DNA of 5,419 nt from CAYYNP01 sp964472545 (GTDB taxonomy: Bacteria; Planctomycetota; Planctomycetia; Pirellulales; Thermoguttaceae): the NCBI GenBank assembly GCA_964472545.1, contig CAYYNP010000462.1, positions 1 through 5,419 of the forward strand, given 5' to 3'. Positions 5,162 to 5,419 of the stretch are shown here, piece by piece. The notes below the pieces were generated by a model. It did no database searches, was not told the DNA's origin, and was given only the letters and a program-made list of their open reading frames with translations. Numbering within the stretch: the stretch's first letter is position 1; each line of letters starts with the position of its first letter. Made by a program: the position numbers and the translations under genes.

Positions 5162-5419
5162 ATCGGGGGCATCGGACGGCCAAACGTCGCCGAATGCCTA
5201 ACGCGGAAGACGCCACACGAGCCGGTTGCCGCCATGGCGCGACGCATGCCTGGACGGCGCCGTCAGAGGCGACACACGTCATGCTTGCAGACGCCCTGCG
5301 AGTGTCCTAGACTGCACTCTCGGAAGGCTCGCGGATAGTAGTCGTCTCGCTCCGCGAGACGCGGTGACATCTCGCGGAGCGAGATGTCTACAATGGCGTC
5401 TTACGACAAAGCCTAGACT
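5162..5419. other. Non-coding right end of the window
   Basis: No credible gene lies upstream of the PHP promoter. The stretch holds two short palindromes (CGCCATGGCG at 5230-5239 and GACGGCGCCGTC at 5253-5264), a 5-bp inverted repeat GAGTG/CACTC at 5300-5319, and the hairpin pair listed separately. Short reading frames here have weak starts and unremarkable arginine-rich composition. Confidence 0.6.
5338..5392. repeat. Pair of inverted palindromic units, REP/BIME-like
   Basis: Unit 1 (hairpin 5343-5361) is CGTCTCGC-TCC-GCGAGACG. Unit 2 (hairpin 5366-5388) has a 10-bp stem GACATCTCGC/GCGAGATGTC around GGA. Unit 2 read in reverse complement aligns with unit 1, from GTAG through the shared core TCTCGCTCCGCGAGA, so this is one palindromic module present twice in opposite orientation. 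The stems differ at one pair, G-C in unit 1 and A-T in unit 2, so pairing is kept. This is the architecture of bacterial interspersed mosaic elements; whether it recurs in the genome cannot be seen here. Confidence 0.8.

Noticed and set aside
5131..5205. tRNA-like start (TAGCTCAGTCGGCAGCGC resembles a tRNA D-arm)
   Set aside because: The D stem has a mismatch, no anticodon stem can be formed, and no GGTTCGAATCC-like T-arm or acceptor complement follows. The bases are better explained as the spacer and -10 of the PHP promoter.
5080..5247. 56-residue N-terminal extension of the PHP protein from an ATG at 5247
   Set aside because: It would place the promoter and the strong ribosome binding site inside the gene and bury a clear signal peptide.

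Overview
The window looks like chromosomal DNA from a GC-rich environmental bacterium, most likely a planctomycete (Pirellulales-like). This is an inference from gene content: a YD/RHS-repeat protein, a two-helix membrane protein with a PsbP/DcrB-like tail, a URO-D/cobamide-methyltransferase superfamily protein not next to haem genes, an exported CehA/McbA-type PHP metallohydrolase, and a palindromic CTCGCTCCGCGAG intergenic repeat. No rRNA, tRNA, CRISPR, integrase or transposase is visible.

Layout from left to right. Positions 1-1122 (minus strand) hold the N-terminal part of an RHS/YD-repeat protein that runs off the left edge. It has exactly sixteen 63-bp units with no indel. Its upstream neighbour on the same strand (1198-2004) is a 268-aa membrane protein with a soluble C-terminal domain; the two share a reading frame, separated by a TAG. 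A gene-free stretch follows (2005-2602) with short palindromes and small hairpins. It separates the membrane-protein gene from a plus-strand gene (2603-3688) for a 361-aa URO-D-superfamily protein. That gene converges on a minus-strand gene (3676-5079) for a 467-aa secreted PHP-domain protein, and the two stop regions overlap by 13 bp. The PHP gene has a strong ribosome binding site and a good sigma70-like promoter (5133-5161). The right end (5162-5419) is non-coding and carries a BIME-like pair of inverted hairpins at 5338-5392.

The genes do not form one obvious pathway. The URO-D-like protein and the PHP hydrolase are each plausible single-gene metabolic units. The RHS fragment next to a membrane protein could be part of a polymorphic-toxin or surface-protein locus continuing to the left, but the array begins abruptly, without signal peptide or N-terminal RHS domains, and its short leader uses different codons, so a 5'-truncated or orphan RHS copy is more likely than an intact gene. 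I found no clear new biological system. The best leads are the truncated RHS array with its two-unit growth pattern and the terminal palindromic repeat with a compensatory base-pair change.
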